From assembly GCA_964035575.1 (NCBI GenBank), contig OZ037838.1:1922001-1986000 (forward strand): a stretch of DNA of 64,000 bases, given 5' to 3'. Numbering within the stretch: position 1 is the first letter of the stretch; the number at the start of each line of letters is the position of its first letter. The notes under the pieces are model-generated. The model made no database searches. It was given only the letters and a program-made list of their open reading frames with translations, and was not told where the DNA came from. The stretch comes from Rhynchopus sp. YZ270_cl-10 (lineage: Eukaryota; Euglenozoa; Diplonemea; Diplonemida; Diplonemidae). Below, piece by piece: positions 61,746 through 64,000 of this stretch. Both the position numbers and the translations under genes were made by a program.

Positions 61746-63425
61746 ATGGGCTTTGGACTGGAAGGGTGGAGTGCGTGGACGGTGTCTCTAGCATGTCTTG
61801 CCCTGCAGCTGGCTGGGGGGCATATCTATGTGTTTGGGACGTATTCTGATGAGTTGAAGTACATGTTGTTCAGCAGCCAGAACGACACGTCTGCGCAGAC
61901 GAAGATCCAGAGCATGGCACTGGCAGCGAACATTGGCACGTACGTCCCTTTTTCAGGTTTCTTCTACGACTCGCCCTTGGGCGGTGCAACCAGCTGCATC
62001 TGTGTCGGTGCCGCACTCACCTTCACAGGCTACTTCTTCCTCAACAAAGCCGCCACAGGCTGGGACACACCCTTCCCCGCTCTGCTGCTGCTCTGCTGGA
62101 TGTGGGGGAACGGCTCCTCGTACTACAATACTGTCGCAGTGTCGACCAGCATAAAGAACTTTCCACACCACCGCGGGATGATCACCGGGTTGATGGCCTC
62201 CTTTTTTGGCCTCAGTGCGAGTGTGCTGCTGCAGTTCTATTTTGTGTTTTTCAAGCCAACACCTTTGGAGGCGTCAGACGGCGTTGTTTTGGCTCCTGAG
62301 GACCATGTGGTGCACGAAACGGATGGGGTGCCTGATTTTTTGCTGTTTCTTGGTATTGCTTCAGCGTGTGTTGGGCTGGTGGCCGTGGTGTTCGTGTCGC
62401 CTGCTGTGCCTGTTCAGGTGTCGGGCGCTGTGTCACGCAGACTGCGTGCCGCGTACGTTATCATTCTCTCTACTGCTGCAGTGCTGCTCGCTGCTGCCAT
62501 CTACACCGCTGCTGAAGACGAAGGGCAAGGTGGCGGCACACCTGTCGAGATCGCTGTGCTCTGCGTGATGATGTTCCTGCTCGGCACCCTCGGCCTCCTC
62601 CCGTTCCGCGCAGATCCACAGGTTGCAGTCACAGAAGAAGCAGCAACAACTTCCTGCAGCAAGACGTGCCTGCGTCCGAGCGAGGTCTTCCGAAGGGTAG
62701 AGTTTTGGTGTCTCTTCGGCGCGTTGCTGCCCACTATGGGTGGCGGGTTGATGGTTCTGAACAATGTTGCGCAGATGGCGCGGGCACGTGGGTACGGCAA
62801 TATCAGCGCAGTTCTGGTGCAGCTGATGTCGGTGTGCAACTGCTGCGCACGGCTTGCGATCGGCGCAGCTTCGGACGGTCTAGGGAAGCGCGTCTCGCGG
62901 ACAGTCTTCTTCTGCGGGGTTCTGTTCCTGACGGTGTGCGCACAGCTGGTGCTCCTCATCCCTGTCGACTTTGCAATGATTCTCGGCAGCTGTGTTGCTG
63001 CCTTCGCTTACGGTTCCGCCTGGGCCATTTTCCCACCACTCATCTCTGAGCTCTTTGGCCTGCAGTACCTGGCAACGCTGTACTCCGTTACCGTAGTCTC
63101 TGCGTGCCTCGGGTCGCTCATCTTTTCCACCCTCATTGCATCTGCAGTGTACGAAGAACATCAGGACCCCAGTGGCGACTGCTACGGTGATGTCTGCTAC
63201 CGCCTTACGCATACTATAGTCGCGATTTCAGCCAGTGTGGGGCTTGTCTTCGCATGTGTCCTTTGGCATCGTACACGAGACCACGGCATGCAGCTGTTGC
63301 CTATGGATGACGAAGAGAGGCGAGAAGGCAGAGCTGCTTCAGAGAGTGACACCCTGCTTGACGAAACGCTTGCGACAGTCAAGGTTTCGGAGGGTACTGC
63401 AAGGAATGTGCTTCTCGCAACCTAA
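61746..63425 (+). CDS. major facilitator superfamily transporter, nodulin-like
   Basis: 559 residues with about 12 hydrophobic segments in two groups of six, separated by a longer loop around residues 285-315 (CSKTCLRPSEVFRRVEFW begins the second half). The N-terminus, WSAWTVSLACLALQLAGGHIYVFGTYSDELK, is given here in two parts: WSAWTVSLACLALQ and GGHIYVFGTYSDELK; GS.Y.FG.YS..LK is typical of nodulin-like MFS proteins, a group widespread in plants, kinetoplastids and other protists. Y(F)PPLISELFG-like IFPPLISELFGLQYLA fits the second half. The C-terminus is a cytosolic acidic/serine tail. Substrate unknown; monocarboxylate or metabolite transport is reported for relatives. The start at 61746 avoids the low-complexity upstream frame. 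Confidence 0.85.
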   Translation: MGFGLEGWSAWTVSLACLALQLAGGHIYVFGTYSDELKYMLFSSQNDTSAQTKIQSMALAANIGTYVPFSGFFYDSPLGGATSCICVGAALTFTGYFFLNKAATGWDTPFPALLLLCWMWGNGSSYYNTVAVSTSIKNFPHHRGMITGLMASFFGLSASVLLQFYFVFFKPTPLEASDGVVLAPEDHVVHETDGVPDFLLFLGIASACVGLVAVVFVSPAVPVQVSGAVSRRLRAAYVIILSTAAVLLAAAIYTAAEDEGQGGGTPVEIAVLCVMMFLLGTLGLLPFRADPQVAVTEEAATTSCSKTCLRPSEVFRRVEFWCLFGALLPTMGGGLMVLNNVAQMARARGYGNISAVLVQLMSVCNCCARLAIGAASDGLGKRVSRTVFFCGVLFLTVCAQLVLLIPVDFAMILGSCVAAFAYGSAWAIFPPLISELFGLQYLATLYSVTVVSACLGSLIFSTLIASAVYEEHQDPSGDCYGDVCYRLTHTIVAISASVGLVFACVLWHRTRDHGMQLLPMDDEERREGRAASESDTLLDETLATVKVSEGTARNVLLAT

Positions 63426-64000
63426 GAGGGGGTAGGGGGAAGGGGGGGAAAGGGGGGGGTTTTTTGTGGTGATGACGAAAAAGGATTGCCAGAAACAGAG
63501 ACTGTTTTTCTGGTTCTGCAAGCAGTCCACGGGTGGTTCTCGGGTGGTGTGTTTAGAATTTGTATTTTTTTTTTACATTGGGGAAACTGATTGTCAATTT
63601 CCCTTTCGAGCGGAACACATGTTGGCTCCTTTTCTTTTATTACGTTGCGCACAGTGCCTCTACGTTCATATACAGTTGCAGAATTCTCATATTCCTGCAA
63701 CGTTTGCAGCGCTCCCTATCGAGGGTGAACCGCACACAAGCACGTTTGGATGCGCAGTGTGGCAAAATACCCATCTTTCCAGATTTCCCCGTTTTAGAAT
63801 CAACAGAGTGTTAACCCTAATTTTTTTTGCGTACGAATCGAAAATCCCAGAACAGAGTTCTACACTATTTTGTTTGCACTGCGACACTGCAAGTCTGTCC
63901 ATGTTTTACGATAAAAGAGTGAAGTACTCCACTAAAGAAATCGAGCAAAATGTGGTGAACTCGTCAGTGCCCGCTTGCGAAAGTGAATTTTACTTTACAA
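63426..64000. other. 3' flank to window end, no gene seen
   Basis: Begins with a G-rich run (63428-63460, possible quadruplex-forming DNA) just after the transporter stop. No further gene is supported. Confidence 0.45.

Noticed and set aside
1-64000. CRISPR array, operon or bacterial promoter features
   Set aside because: The repeats present are satellites, modules or element ends; leaders and gene content are eukaryotic.

Overview
This window reads as nuclear DNA of a eukaryotic protist, most likely a kinetoplastid, perhaps a free-living bodonid. Three things point there. Every convincing protein gene lies on the + strand over all 64 kb. The genes are short, intron-poor and preceded by pyrimidine tracts ending in AG, as expected for trans-spliced mRNAs. 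One retroelement has the order gag / tyrosine recombinase / reverse transcriptase-RNase H with split direct repeats, the layout of the VIPER group of DIRS-like elements known from trypanosomatids. No rRNA, spliced-leader array or convincing tRNA is visible, so the lineage is an inference.

The core is a mosaic array of two multigene families. Family 1 has 12 copies (starts at 3924, 6848, 10672, 12393, 23104, 38124, 40203, 47254, 54877, 56277, 57930, 59351). It encodes a ubiquitin-like (Ubl) N-terminal domain of about 72 residues followed by a beta-propeller of about 300 residues. Six copies are intact, one lacks the Ubl, and five carry a frameshift, a stop or a truncation. Family 2 has intact copies at 1921 and 29318, a broken one at 27620 and six fragments. 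It joins a different Ubl to 25-residue BspA-type leucine-rich repeats. The families share 5' leader and 3' flanking modules that recur almost unchanged, so intergenic DNA is as duplicated as the genes. The Ubl DNA of family 1 is nearly invariant while the propellers vary.

Layout: 1-1.1 kb, end of a PB1-like gene; 1.1-14.6 kb, LRR and propeller genes with modules; 14.6-21.8 kb, a whole-looking VIPER/DIRS-like element holding a 350-bp satellite between its A2 and B2 repeats; 22-30.3 kb, more family members plus a 1.77-kb terminal-inverted-repeat element; 30.2-36.1 kb, a triplicated LRR 3' end in which each copy has received different foreign DNA; 36.2-38 kb, a membrane protein with a cyclase-like domain; 38-42.5 kb, two propeller genes and old element remnants; 43-46 kb, a large inverted-repeat structure with 33 copies of an 8-bp repeat; 47.2-48.4 kb, a propeller gene with an internal stop; 48.7-53.2 kb, a ZZ-finger/ankyrin gene and a secreted sulfatase; 54.9-60.4 kb, a tight tandem array of four propeller genes; 61.7-63.4 kb, a major facilitator transporter.

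No metabolic pathway links the genes. The unifying theme is a diversifying repertoire of Ubl-fused repeat proteins in a transposon-rich, recombining locus. Its function cannot be read from the sequence.
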